A stretch of 64,000 nucleotides of DNA from Takashimella koratensis (Eukaryota > Basidiomycota > Tremellomycetes > Trichosporonales > Tetragoniomycetaceae). Numbering within the stretch: the stretch's first letter is position 1; every line of letters starts with the position of its first letter. The position numbers and the translations under genes were made by a program. The stretch lies in the NCBI GenBank assembly GCA_003116875.1, contig BCKT01000012.1:62001-126000 (forward strand), written 5' to 3'. Below the pieces are notes generated by a model. That model saw nothing but the letters and a program-made list of their open reading frames with translations. It did no database searches and was not told where the DNA came from. This document shows positions 35,526 to 45,837 of this stretch, in pieces.

Positions 35526-37909
35526 ATGCCGTTCCTTCGCTCCTCGACTCGCCCACAGGCAGTCGAGTGCTTCTTTTGCCTCTCGCCGTCACTTCTGCCG
35601 CCTGTGCCAGAGAGAGCTACCGGCTCGGCCGACCGCAAGGGGAAAGGACGAGCCGCGCACGCCGAGGTTGGGACGAGGTGGAATTGGCACTGTGAGAGGT
35701 GCGGCTGCTGGAACGTCCGTGATGATGTGAGTGATCGCGAGAACCTTGAAGTTGGGGTTTGGAACGAGCGGATAGAGGAGAATATTTGGGACAGCGAGTC
35801 AGAAAGACAGGTGCTCATTCCCCATCTGCAGCAAGGCAACATGTTATCAGACCACCCGGCGATGCACAACTCGCAGCTAAACAAGCAATCGTTCTCTCTA
35901 CGGGGTGAGTCTCTACTCTCACCAAACGTTCTTAAAAGCACTGACACCTCCTAGGCCGCCCATCGTCATCGCGTCTTCCGTCCACGTCCAGTTCTAACTC
36001 ATCGACATTTTGTCACAACTGCCTCACTAACCAGACACTCATCATGAATCTTCTTGCCAACTACCTCCCGGATGACGATGTGAGCTGGCCTGAGTGTCTT
36101 CTTGTTTGCAATGAGAGCTAACAGCTCTTTCACTTTACAGGACCCCACCTTCCCTTCGCTGTACGCCGCGCTACCTAGCTATCTCGAGAGCCTTCACGCT
36201 CGGTATCCGCCCGTGTGTGCGTCTTGCCAGCCAGCCGTGGACGACGCTTTGCGACGAAGTGACCAGCGCGCCCAGACCGAGGCGTGGGGCAATGCACTTC
36301 GACGAGGTGCTGCACCTCCCTTGCATATTTCTGCGTACTCCTGGTTGGACATCGCGGTTTGGCGTGCCCGTGGCGTGCTCTTTTGCTTAGACGCTGGAGC
36401 ATGCTGGACTCTGGGTGTAACCGGTACGTATTTCTTTGCATAAACGAGGAGCAGGGAGCCTGACCCAGCGACGACGTAGCTTGTGTATGTCCCGAACAAC
36501 TGTTAGCGTGGGCCAGAGGTTTATTGAGGATGAACGCTACAGCTGTGGGCATGATTGCTCATCTTGTATCGATACTCTGGATCGCCTGGGACCCGTATTG
36601 GATGCGCCGAGTGAAGAGCGACGACGGTGTTCGGGTATCCGGTCGAGCAACATGGGTGGTGAGTTTCACATGGCGGGAATGTACCCAGCTAAACAGATAG
36701 CGAAATATGCTTCTCGTTCTTCTATTGCGCTTCGGAACTGCCGCTGGGGTCTGGTGGATGGGTGCGGACGATCCTCGGCTCATCAATACCATACGTGCTG
36801 CATTTGTCATGGACCTCGCTGTAGGTGTTATGTTTACGCTCATGTCTGAAACATGTAAAGAGCTAACCACCGCTTCGCAGCTTTTCCTCCACGCATTATT
36901 CAATCTTCGAGTTGACGAGCCGGTCGCCCTCAAACTGATCCGCCCGGTGTCCGTCATCTCGCCATCGCGCCCAACAACACACTCGGCCACTCAATCACGA
37001 CCCACCTCTCCACCTGTCGTCCTCCAGCCTTCTCACGTTAATCCCCCGTCCAACCCTGTATTTGGCCGACCGTCACTCCAGCGAACTGTGGCCACCGACG
37101 ACGACAAGATGGACTGGGAGCCTACCCCGCCTCCATCATTCACGCTTGACCCACGACCACGACCACCCGGTCTTTCAGACCACGACTTTGACGCCAACGA
37201 CGATACGTCCCAGCTTTCCGGTCAAGGAGGGGGCGAGCACGCGCCCAGCTCGAGCGACTGGGACAGGTTCGCGACTGGGAAACAAAGTATTTTTCCGCGC
37301 AATCCGGGTCATGACGAGACGGGGCTGGAGAACCTCCTCGCTGGGTGGGGGATCACGACCGACTCGAGACCTGTGAACCACGAGGGGCTGGCGCAGATGC
37401 AGCTGCATGACTCGAATCGGAGCGCCGGGATGGTGATTGACGAGCCGTTTGTCCAAGTTGTTCGTGTTTGCCTCGTTACAATACGCGTTCTCGGCGCCGC
37501 GATTACGTTATGGTCAGCTCGGGCAGCGCCCAGTTGGGCACTTGTCTCGCCGGGGATCGGTCGACCCATTATCGCCATGGAAGCTGCAACGTCGTCTCTC
37601 TCCCTTGTCCTCTCGGGATCTTCTCCACCACCTCTGGCTTCTTCCGCATCGCCACAGCCTCTCGTCTCACCCCGCTTGTGGTTTTCACTCGACCTCCTTG
37701 TCCGCGTCGCCGCGCTATTTGGACCGCCTCTTCTGGAACTCGCTCGCGCGAGTATGGGAATGAAGGGAGGTGTTGGAGGGTTTGGCGGAACGCCGGGCTC
37801 AGAGTCAGTGGCGCCTGATTGGGTGGTAGGCGTGGATAGGTGGGGCCCGGCGTGGACTTGGTGTGCATGGGCAGTGCTAGATCTCGTCTCTGTGCTTGTG
37901 GTGATGTGA
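35526..37909 (+). CDS. IMA1: Ima1/Samp1-like inner nuclear membrane protein
   Basis: Predicted inner nuclear membrane protein of the fungal Ima1 family, which links heterochromatin or centrosomes to the nuclear envelope. Seven exons (35526-35726, 35832-35904, 35955-36079, 36141-36423, 36480-36658, 36701-36820, 36881-37909) give 669 residues. The N-terminal zinc-binding part has CFFC (residues 15-18) and WHCERCGCWN (Cys56, Cys59), then SDHPAMHNSQLN, FCHNCLTNQTLIMNLLANYL and RYPPVCASC, the arrangement of Ima1 N-domains. Hydrophobic helices follow in exons 4-6 (including MLLVLLLRFGTAAGVWWMG) and again near the C-terminus. The last exon contains a long Ser/Pro/Asp-rich linker. The intron at 36659-36700 is 42 nt; that at 36821-36880 is 60 nt with no stop. 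Confidence 0.8.
36821..36880 (+). other. 60-nt stop-free intron in IMA1
   Basis: It starts GTAGGT and ends GCTAACCACCGCTTCGCAG, with a CTAAC branch site 12 nt before the acceptor. Its length is a multiple of three and no stop occurs, so retention would insert 20 residues. Confidence 0.65.
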
Positions 37910-38506
37910 CGCCTTTGTTGAGGTGATTCGTTTTTTCCCCCCGAGAGACAAAGGTTGGCTCCAGATGACGCATGACCTACGTTGTGAGAAAAGGAGGGTT
38001 TGGGGTCATCGTTCGTTAGGGATTGAAAAGAAGCGAACATCCTATGTCCTCTCATCAGCGACTTGTCAAATATTCATGTTTAGCCTTTCTGAGATAACCT
38101 TTCACTGAGAGCCCCAGCTGTTCCCCAGCAGGTGAAAGGTTCGATATCATTTTGAGCCCTCCTGACAAACAAAGGGTGGCTACAATCTGGCCTACCTTTG
38201 TTCACTTACACCGCCGGTCGACCGTAGTCTCCGCATGATCCTTTGTGTCGTCTACTGGTGACGCTAACGTCCGTTGACGTTGATGGGGACTGGTCTGATA
38301 TATAACCCTCCTCGTTGAGCAGTGGAGCATCCTCTGGTCCATCAACCAGTGATCACCGCCTCCTGATCTAAACCCACTTTCCTCGATCCCTCATTGAAGA
38401 TCTTCCCCCATTACACTGAACCCCGCCACCCCCACCCCCCTTTCCCCATCTCGACAACTCACAACACGCACACCAAGTCTCTCATTTACCGGACTTAGCC
38501 ACTACT
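37910..38506. other. Intergenic region IMA1 / tandem paralogue 1
   Basis: About 600 bases. It holds the 3' region of IMA1 and the promoter of the next gene, including a TATA-like element; no coding exon was recognised. Confidence 0.5.
38297..38306 (+). promoter_or_regulatory. TATA-like element upstream of tandem paralogue 1
   Basis: GATATATAAC about 200 bp before the ATG at 38507, followed by a CCAC/CCCC-rich pyrimidine leader. The position is compatible with a TATA box and a leader of about 150 bases. Confidence 0.4.
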
Positions 38507-39215
38507 ATGGACGGTCTCGCTCCCAATGGCACCGGTGGTGCCGAGACCAAGCCGGTGGTAAATGCGACTCCCAAGCGGATAGAATCGAGCCCTATCGACA
38601 GGCCCGTATTTAACCTGAGCCGATTCGCGATCAACGGAAAGACGGAAATGTTTGTCGCCCCTCTCGAGTCTCAGTTCGACGTGAGTTGCCATTGTCTCAT
38701 GAAGCGCGTTACCAATTCTTTCCCTGACTACCTCAAAGCGTACTGTTGAGCAAATCAAGCTCGAGTGCCCTTCTCTCGCCGACGTACCCCCCGACGCCTT
38801 CCAAATTCAACTCAACGTGAATGCCGCAAGCATTGACGCCAATCTCACCCCTTCCATGGTTATCCGTAACTATGGTCTCACTCCTTCGCTCGCTGCGACT
38901 CTCCCGCTCGTCACTGTGCACATCGACCGGGCTCAAGCCGAGGTGGACAAGGGGAATGAGGGGGAAGGGAAGGGGAAACAGTTGAGCAGTGTTCCGGCTG
39001 CAGACTGGGATGAGATGAAGAACAAGTGGGACCCGTTTGGAGACGCTGCGTCTTTGCAAGTCCCAAGGGTGAGGCCGGTCCCGCTTCTTCTTGTTCCAGA
39101 TGAGGAGGGAGGGAATAAGAAAGGAGGGCTGAAAATCATTACACAACCGCCTACACCCCTTAGTGCTACCACCTGGGACGAGCTCGTCGCTCTCAGTCCC
39201 GCCCTTGACCCGTAG
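38507..39215 (+). CDS. Small protein, tandem paralogue 1 (WDE-motif, possible ubiquitin-like N-region)
   Basis: Not a recognised family. Exon 1 is 38507-38680 and exon 2 38739-39215; 216 residues. There is no signal peptide or membrane segment. After a variable N-terminus, the segment from FNLSRFAING through FVAPLESQ and TVEQIKLECPSLADVPPDAF to IQLNV reads like a beta-beta-alpha-beta arrangement of ubiquitin-like type; the spacing of TV--IK---P--F--V and the later LPLVTVHID strand recall the N-terminal domain of Crinkler-like proteins. That comparison is inference. Two Trp-centred motifs follow: DWDEMKNKWDPFGD and TTWDELVALSP. The downstream gene at 39930 has the same order of blocks and the same intron position, so the two form a diverged tandem pair. 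Confidence 0.7.
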
Positions 39216-39929
39216 CCTACTGTTGCTGTGCAACGGATTTGCCAAATGCCATGTACTCATTGAAAGCCATTTTGTGGCATGGAACGTGGTCTGCTCGTGC
39301 ATACGAACTCCACGCGACAATGACATCAATCATCTCTTGCTTGTCAACCAGTTTGAGACACTTTGTTTCCCTTTCAGTAAGGGGGTATTGCCAGTCCCCC
39401 TGCGTACATCGTCGGAGCGTTAGGGAAGGGAGTGAAAGGACCGCGACTAGTTAGATGGGCATAGCGATATACACCGAGGAATGAAAGGACGCAAAGCACG
39501 ATTGGGGGTGATGAGCGCACCTCCTCGACCAATCGCCTCTTTCTTCGCAAAGAAGATGAAAGGTCAGTCAATGGGAGGAGATCAAATGGGCCCCCTCGGC
39601 CCCTAGCAGATCGATCGCTGCAGAAACCCGACAAGTTTCAATTCAACGATGAAGGGAGTGTCACTGCTACCCCATACTGAGCCTTTCTTTGTGACCCCTG
39701 GTTTTGCTGAGAAGGAGGTGCAAGTGGTTGAAGATCCTGCCCCTGGGCGAACATATGGTACAGCCAGTGACTCTCCCTTGACTTCCTCCTGGTTCCCCAA
39801 AGGTGCAGCTGTCATGCGATAACCTCAGAGACAACCCAGGTGGACTACTTGAAGGCGTGATGACGCACATGCGCAGCTGCTCTGTCTCTCCCGCAGGCGA
39901 CCGAACATCACTCTCCGGTGTTCAGCAGC
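39216..39929. other. Spacer between the tandem paralogues
   Basis: About 710 bases without a supported gene. It would carry the 3' region of paralogue 1 and the promoter of paralogue 2. Confidence 0.45.
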
Positions 39930-40491
39930 ATGACCGAGTATTCACGCGCCCCCTTCAACGTGTGTTTGTTCATCTTACCCAGCAAAGGCAACACATATGT
40001 CGGACCCCTTCTCTCCCCTCCCAACGTAAGTCCTACCATTCCGCTCTCTGGAAACAAGGCTCGGGACGGCTGCTGAGACCAGTATTCAGAAGACGATCAA
40101 GCTGCTCCAGACAAGAGATACAGCTCTCGCGTCATTCGATGCAGCCACTATCGACCTAAAACTGGTTTCCGAGCAATCGAGTCCAAGCTCGCTCGCCCCG
40201 CTTTCCCAAGACGGCACCGACATGCCGGTCATCGTTGTGGAGGTCGACTCACACGCCAGGAACCAGCTCAACTTGATCCGTACCGCCAATGGACCGCTGC
40301 CTCGAAAGAGAGTGCTCGACTACGTTCTTCCACCTTCATGCTGGGACGAGTTGCGCCACATGGACGATCCGTTTGAACAACGCGACGGAAAGGCAGAGAC
40401 GAAAATGGAAGTCGTAGCAACCATCCACCCGAGCTGCGACTGCCTCTTCGAATGGGACGAGCTGATAGAAGAGCAAGTGTGCTTGGGGTGA
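39930..40491 (+). CDS. Small protein, tandem paralogue 2 (WDE-motif)
   Basis: Exon 1 is 39930-40025 and exon 2 40090-40491; 165 residues. It aligns along its whole length with the preceding gene: APFNVCLFILPSKGNTYVGP with the FNLSRF block, KTIKLLQTRDTALASFDAAT with TVEQIKLECPSLADV, MPVIVVEVD with LPLVTVHID, CWDELRHMDDPFEQ with DWDEMKNKWDPFGD, and FEWDELIEE with TTWDELVAL. The single intron falls at the same place (after LLSPPN here, after LESQFD there) in the same phase. Identity is low, so the duplication is old or diverging fast. The N-terminus is shorter than in paralogue 1, and an upstream coding exon cannot be excluded. Function unknown. Confidence 0.65.
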
Positions 40492-43400
40492 GAATCCTTA
40501 CCTAGAGCAATGTAGGCTTGATGAAGACGGCTGCCCGTCTTGAGAACCGAGGAGGCTTTTGCCGTCCCGTCAGGGTGGCAGGACGGGACGGGCAAGCCAT
40601 GAAACCGCGACGCCTCGCATATCGTAAAGTCATTCTCGTCCTTGCAGTCCCCAGTAGACTTCAATCACCGAGACTGGGCCTCGACATAGATCTCTCAGAG
40701 AAGCTGTATTGAGACAGTCCACTAGGCGGATTGAGTTTGATCCAACGCCGTCACAGCTCACAGATCTGGATCTCACATTCCAGTCTGTAGCCACACTGAC
40801 ATGACTTCAAACGATCGATCGCAAGTCCAGATCTGTTGCCCCTTTTTGAGCCGGAGGGAGGAAAAGCATAAAGGATGGTTCTCCTCCCGAGACATGGCCA
40901 GACATGAGTAAGGGAGAAGAATGGCTAGCCATCTTTGTCCCGGTGGTGTAGAGAGTTGATCGCCACTGGAATGCTGTAACGAGGAATCTGAGGTTGGTCC
41001 GAGAGAGCCGGGACTTCGGGTGCCTCGCGAATCGGACCCCTGAGCGATTTTTGGGATTCGTTGAATATTTCCCCTCGTAGGTAGGATTTGTCCGTTATTC
41101 CCGAAACAACGCAGCCCTCTCGTAGAGAGAGATGGCGCGTGAAAAAGTTTAATAGCGGAAGCGAATAGCAAGAGTAAGTATAACGACGCGAACAGGCAAC
41201 TACGTCACCTGAACGCCGTGTCTAACGACTGCCAAAGCCAGTTGCGTATGCCAGTAAAAAATCTGCAGACATGCACGCAATGCTTCAAACCAGAGATTAC
41301 ATTTGACAACAGCGACCAAGGGTCCGTTTAGTGGTAGTCTAAACCCACGACGTCACTGAGGCATGCAACGTGAATCAGGCGTACGTACTCTGGAGAAGAC
41401 AAAGACACACACGAAGGACGGGTTTTACGAAAGACCACGGAGGTAAGCCACGCCGCACGCCTCTTGTTCGGAAGCGACCTTTCACCGGGTACATCGTTCG
41501 CTTCTGCATTACCACCACCACCTTCTTCGTTCTTTCCCGGAGGCACAAAACGTCATTTGCCAGGGAGAGTTGCAGCAGTGCCGTGGCGCGTCCTGCGCCG
41601 CTTTATTTTACCCGCGCATGCGCCGAGACAGGTCGAGTCCAACACTCGCATGCATCTGACTATCTCTGGAAAGCGAATTGGGTAGTCAGTCGATTTGCGC
41701 GATTTTCTGGTCACACAGAGAGACCGTTCCTGTGACGAGGTGGTAAGTGCGCGTAGGAGCCCGAGTACACTGATGGAACCTGCACCCGGACCCAACCTTG
41801 CCTGGGTTCGATCTGCTATGAAGTTTAGCTGGCCAATTCGTGCAATTGATAGAGGTAGCAGGTGCCTATGCATCAACTTTGCAGAGGACTGAGCTCATTT
41901 TCGCTGCCAAAATTTCTTCGCGGCCAAGTCAAAATGATAGCACCGTGCCCTTCGGTTCCGGTCCGGCTGACCACCGTGACGGAAAAACGGGTCGGGAGTG
42001 ACACGTTTCAAGATCAGTCTTACTGTACGTGGGAGAGGGATCAAAAATGATTCGCACGACAAATGAACCAATGCAAACACGGTGGAGCCGATACAGTACC
42101 GCTAAGTCGAGGTAAAGGCGGTCACATCCATTCAAACCACCAGACACGGAGTTGCATTCAGGTTGGCCCGTCTGTTGCTCAACCGCGTCCCCCTGACTAT
42201 TCCCACCCGACAAGATTAAACGCACCCATCGTCCAGGATCCAGAAACCAGGGGAATGCCCTAACAGCGATCGAACGGAGTTTTTGCGACTGTCACACCGT
42301 CCCCTTTTACATAATGGGAGGCAGAACGCGTAGGAACGAGCGATGCGAAGCAGATCTATGTAAGATCAATGGATGGGAATGGCCAATGCACGGGGTGAGG
42401 GGCCTCCTTGCCACGATTCAATGCTTGCAAGGGGTTGTTTATGCCTGCAAGTTGATGGGATTATGTTGGCGCGATCGCATTTCGCCAAGTTGTCTTATCC
42501 CACGAGATATATCAACCATCCGATGGACCTGGTGTGAGACGCCATATTCGTAGGTGAGCAACTCTGCCGTCCTCCTGTGGGGGTTCCCGTAAGAATGGGC
42601 GTCAATGAGTTGCGCCGTGCGGCTGAGTTGGGCTTTTTGTGCTTCTGTCAAGAAGGCTTTTGTTTGTCTCGCGCAGCGTGAGATTCTTGTCGGATGCTTG
42701 CGGGGATTGTCCGTGCGGCCCCTGGGTGCATCCGTGCGTTGTTTCTATCAGTTGGAAGAGCCGCCAACGCCACCCAATAGAAGGCGCAACGCTAGCAGCA
42801 TTCACGTACACGGTCCCCGTTTGAGGATGCGCCGTACACCTTGACGGAGAATGTCGAATGGTAGTTATACATACACAACTTGGTGCACCATCATAATGTC
42901 TCAGTTGACGTTAGTGGCATATAGTTTAGAGTTACGAGTGCAAGGGGGGACTAAGAGAGGGCCTACAAAAAAAAGGTTTCGTACTAGGGCCGCGGAGAGG
43001 GGGATCAGCACGCTTCACTAGAACATGTCAAGCCCCTTCCGTCCGCGGTTGAACAACAAAAGGGCCTTTGACATGGTTGCCGGAGGCGCGACCAGGACGT
43101 GTCGTATGCCAGGGCAAGTCGGTCTCTCTGGATGCGTCCTGGTTCCTCGTTATTTTACCTCAGACTCGCCACGAAAAGGTCGGGGTGGCGTCGTTGAATT
43201 TTTCCCGACCCTCAAAAACGCCTCTTCTCTCGCCCCCTCGCCCCCTTGAGCCCCTGCCATCCTGACCAAGGAAAAATCTCCAGAGAACCGCCATCTTAGG
43301 CACCAGTGGTGAAAATGTGCCTGAGGGCGGCGCAGAGGGGGAGGACTGGGAAAAAGCCCTCGCATGTTGCCATAACAAAGCATTGAACAAGAGTTACTCC

Positions 43401-45837
43401 TACCGGCGCCTCTTTGCCCTGGCGGTTCTTTCCCCTTTTGGAGCCCTTTTCTTTTTCCGATCGCATCTCAGGTTCGGGTGCAGGAAAAGAAAAACACCCG
43501 GCAGGGAACACGCCCGGCACAGGGGCGGCACGCTTCTGTGTTCCTTCTTTCTTCGTGTTGGAGATAAAACCGAGCGGTGACGCTGCGGTGAGACACCAAT
43601 GTCTCGCCTGATGGTCTGGTATCGGCCCGCCCTCTTGCTTCCCCCGCTCGTTCCCAAATTTCATCCTCTTCGGCCTTGCTGAGCATAGGGTCTCACAGTG
43701 GGGTTCCCGATGAGCGACAGAGGGGGGCTGCTGGGAAAACAATGCTGTAACCAACGCAATCTAAAGTGATTCCTCCGTCAGGCCCCTGGTCTAAACGATC
43801 AATAGGCACACCAGGGTTGGGCGGAGGCGATTGAGGATGAGGACCGTAAGCAGCGCGACCATGCTTCTATGCAGCCCCGAAGAAGTAAGAGATGCGACGC
43901 AGGATGCGCACAGATGGCAAGGGTCGCTTTGTTTGTGCAGCCTGGGATTCCAGAGCCCGTCCGCTGGAAAAGGACTAATGGGACTCGTTGTTTGCGCAGA
44001 GCAATAACGTTATTCAGAAAACACGAGCCATCGCCGCCGCTACCTCTCTTCCTCCCGTCCCTCTGCTCTTCTCTAACCCACAACAACATCTCGGCGTGTC
44101 TTGGACAACATCTTCTTTCTTCTATCCATTCTTCATTCTTCTTTTATTGCCATCTCGCCTCGCTTCAAGCGTTGTCAATACATCGCCCCCCTCGTTCTTC
44201 GCCTATTCGCTACCACGCCAACCTTGATTGAAAAGTACGAGACTGGTTCAAGTGACTTGCCTCGGCACTTGTATCTCTGAATCCATCGCTGTTTCTCCTA
44301 CTCGACAGAAGCTCAAGGTACAATATCAAACCTCGGACAAGCGTTTAGCATCGATACAGCCAACTGGGCAAACGATCTTGCGACTTGCGGTCTATTCAAG
44401 CTCTCACGCCCCCATTTCTGTCACCCTCGCCTTTCGTCGCCAACGACACGGACTAGTTAATCACTTGGACACCACCAATTCAATAGGAGAAACACCAGTG
44501 GAGCGCGGACGCATTAAGCTTTCGCATTTGTTCCCCTGTCCTTGGTCGACCCGTTTCTTATTTCGGGCCCATTGACTCGTGGTCATCCATACATTGCGTG
44601 AGTTGATTTGATCGGCTTTGGCTATAGCCCTGGACCCTTTGCCCGCTCGCCCTCGCCCTCGTGTCTCTTGCCTGGTCCCTCCCATCCCCTTTGCTCATCC
44701 CACCTAAATCTCTGAAGTCTAATTCAATCTGAGCGGCATTGAATTGACCCGTAGCGCAAATAGGTTATATTGTTTCGCTTTCGGGGTCTCTGCGTGCCGA
44801 GTCGAGTCTGGCCGTCGTCGCACGCTCTCGTCCCTTCTTCTCTCTCTCTCTCTCTCGAAACACTACCCACACCCGTCTTCCGACGCTAGGTTTCCGAGGA
44901 ACGGGTGAAGTAATCGAGACGAACAAGAACCAGCCTACTCGAGGTTTTGCTCCTATTCTCCTATCAAAGTAAAACGACCGACGCAACCCCTAAACTTGAT
45001 CCACTTGTTCGGCTCGGCACTGCGCTTGTCCTTGATCTCATCGCCGTCGCCGTCGCGCACACTCTCGACTGTTCTCGTCTCGTCTCGTCTCGTCTCGTGT
45101 CAAGGGACGGAGAAACCAGTAAATAAGAGGCGAGACATTGGACCTTGCACTTTATCCCTATTCCCCCGTCTTGCCCTCATTGCACTTCGCGAGTGTCTCA
45201 GAGACCCTCACCGACTTGTTCCTCCTCTTGCGCTCTACTACCTCCCATCTGAGTCATCCAGACTCTCTGGAATTCGCTACTTCGACTCTCCCTTGACGCC
45301 ATCTGTCTCGCACGAAGAAGGCAAACGGCTGCGACCACTGGATTACCCATTCACCCAGTGCCCAGCCAGTCTATTTCGACGACGCAGCGCCTCTCTCGTC
45401 TCGGCCTTCCTTGGTGCCTCGTATCGCTCTCGCTATTCCGAACCCAATAGCGGACGCAGTGCGGCACACGAACTCGAAGCAACCGCTCCAATCTTGACAC
45501 CATCCTGTCTCTCGACGACACTAGCGCGGTACCATCTAGCACTGCCATCTCCCTTCTTCCCTTCTCTCTCTCTTCCTCTTCTCTCCTCGACCCACCCCCA
45601 CCTCTCGCAGCTGAGAGTGGTGTTCATCGTCACCTGTCGCCGCAGTCGCCGCCGTCTACGTCTGCCCACTTCGGAGCTCTTCATCCCCACCTTTCCATCC
45701 TCCGCAATTACATCGGCTGCTTGACGCAACGACTTTGTTTGCCGCCGCCCCGACGTATTCGACTTTAACCTTCAAGTTCAACCTTACTCTCACGCATACG
45801 CATTCGCATACCTGTTCACGAACCGACATCGACCACG
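40492..45837. other. Gene-poor region and long leader of the Zn2Cys6 gene
   Basis: About 5.3 kb. From 40.5 to about 43.8 kb neither strand has a long frame with recognisable domains or paired splice sites, and the sequence looks less GC-rich than its gene-dense neighbours. From about 44.0 kb to 45.8 kb the plus strand becomes strongly C+T-rich with (TC)n near 44838-44858 and (CGTCT)n at 45072-45098, as in long fungal 5' leaders, so part may be transcribed upstream of the gene at 45838. No transposon domain or terminal repeat was identified. Confidence 0.5.
45072..45098. repeat. (CGTCT)n pentanucleotide repeat
   Basis: Five direct CGTCT/TCTCG copies within the pyrimidine-rich leader upstream of the Zn2Cys6 gene. 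Confidence 0.8.

Noticed and set aside
41760..41830. Possible tRNA because of GGGTTCGATC near 41810
   Set aside because: No matching A-box, acceptor stem or anticodon arm could be paired upstream.
43869..44231. Plus-strand frame of about 120 codons starting MQPRRSKRCD
   Set aside because: It runs from a gene-poor stretch into the pyrimidine-rich leader, and its second half is composition-driven; not convincing as a gene.
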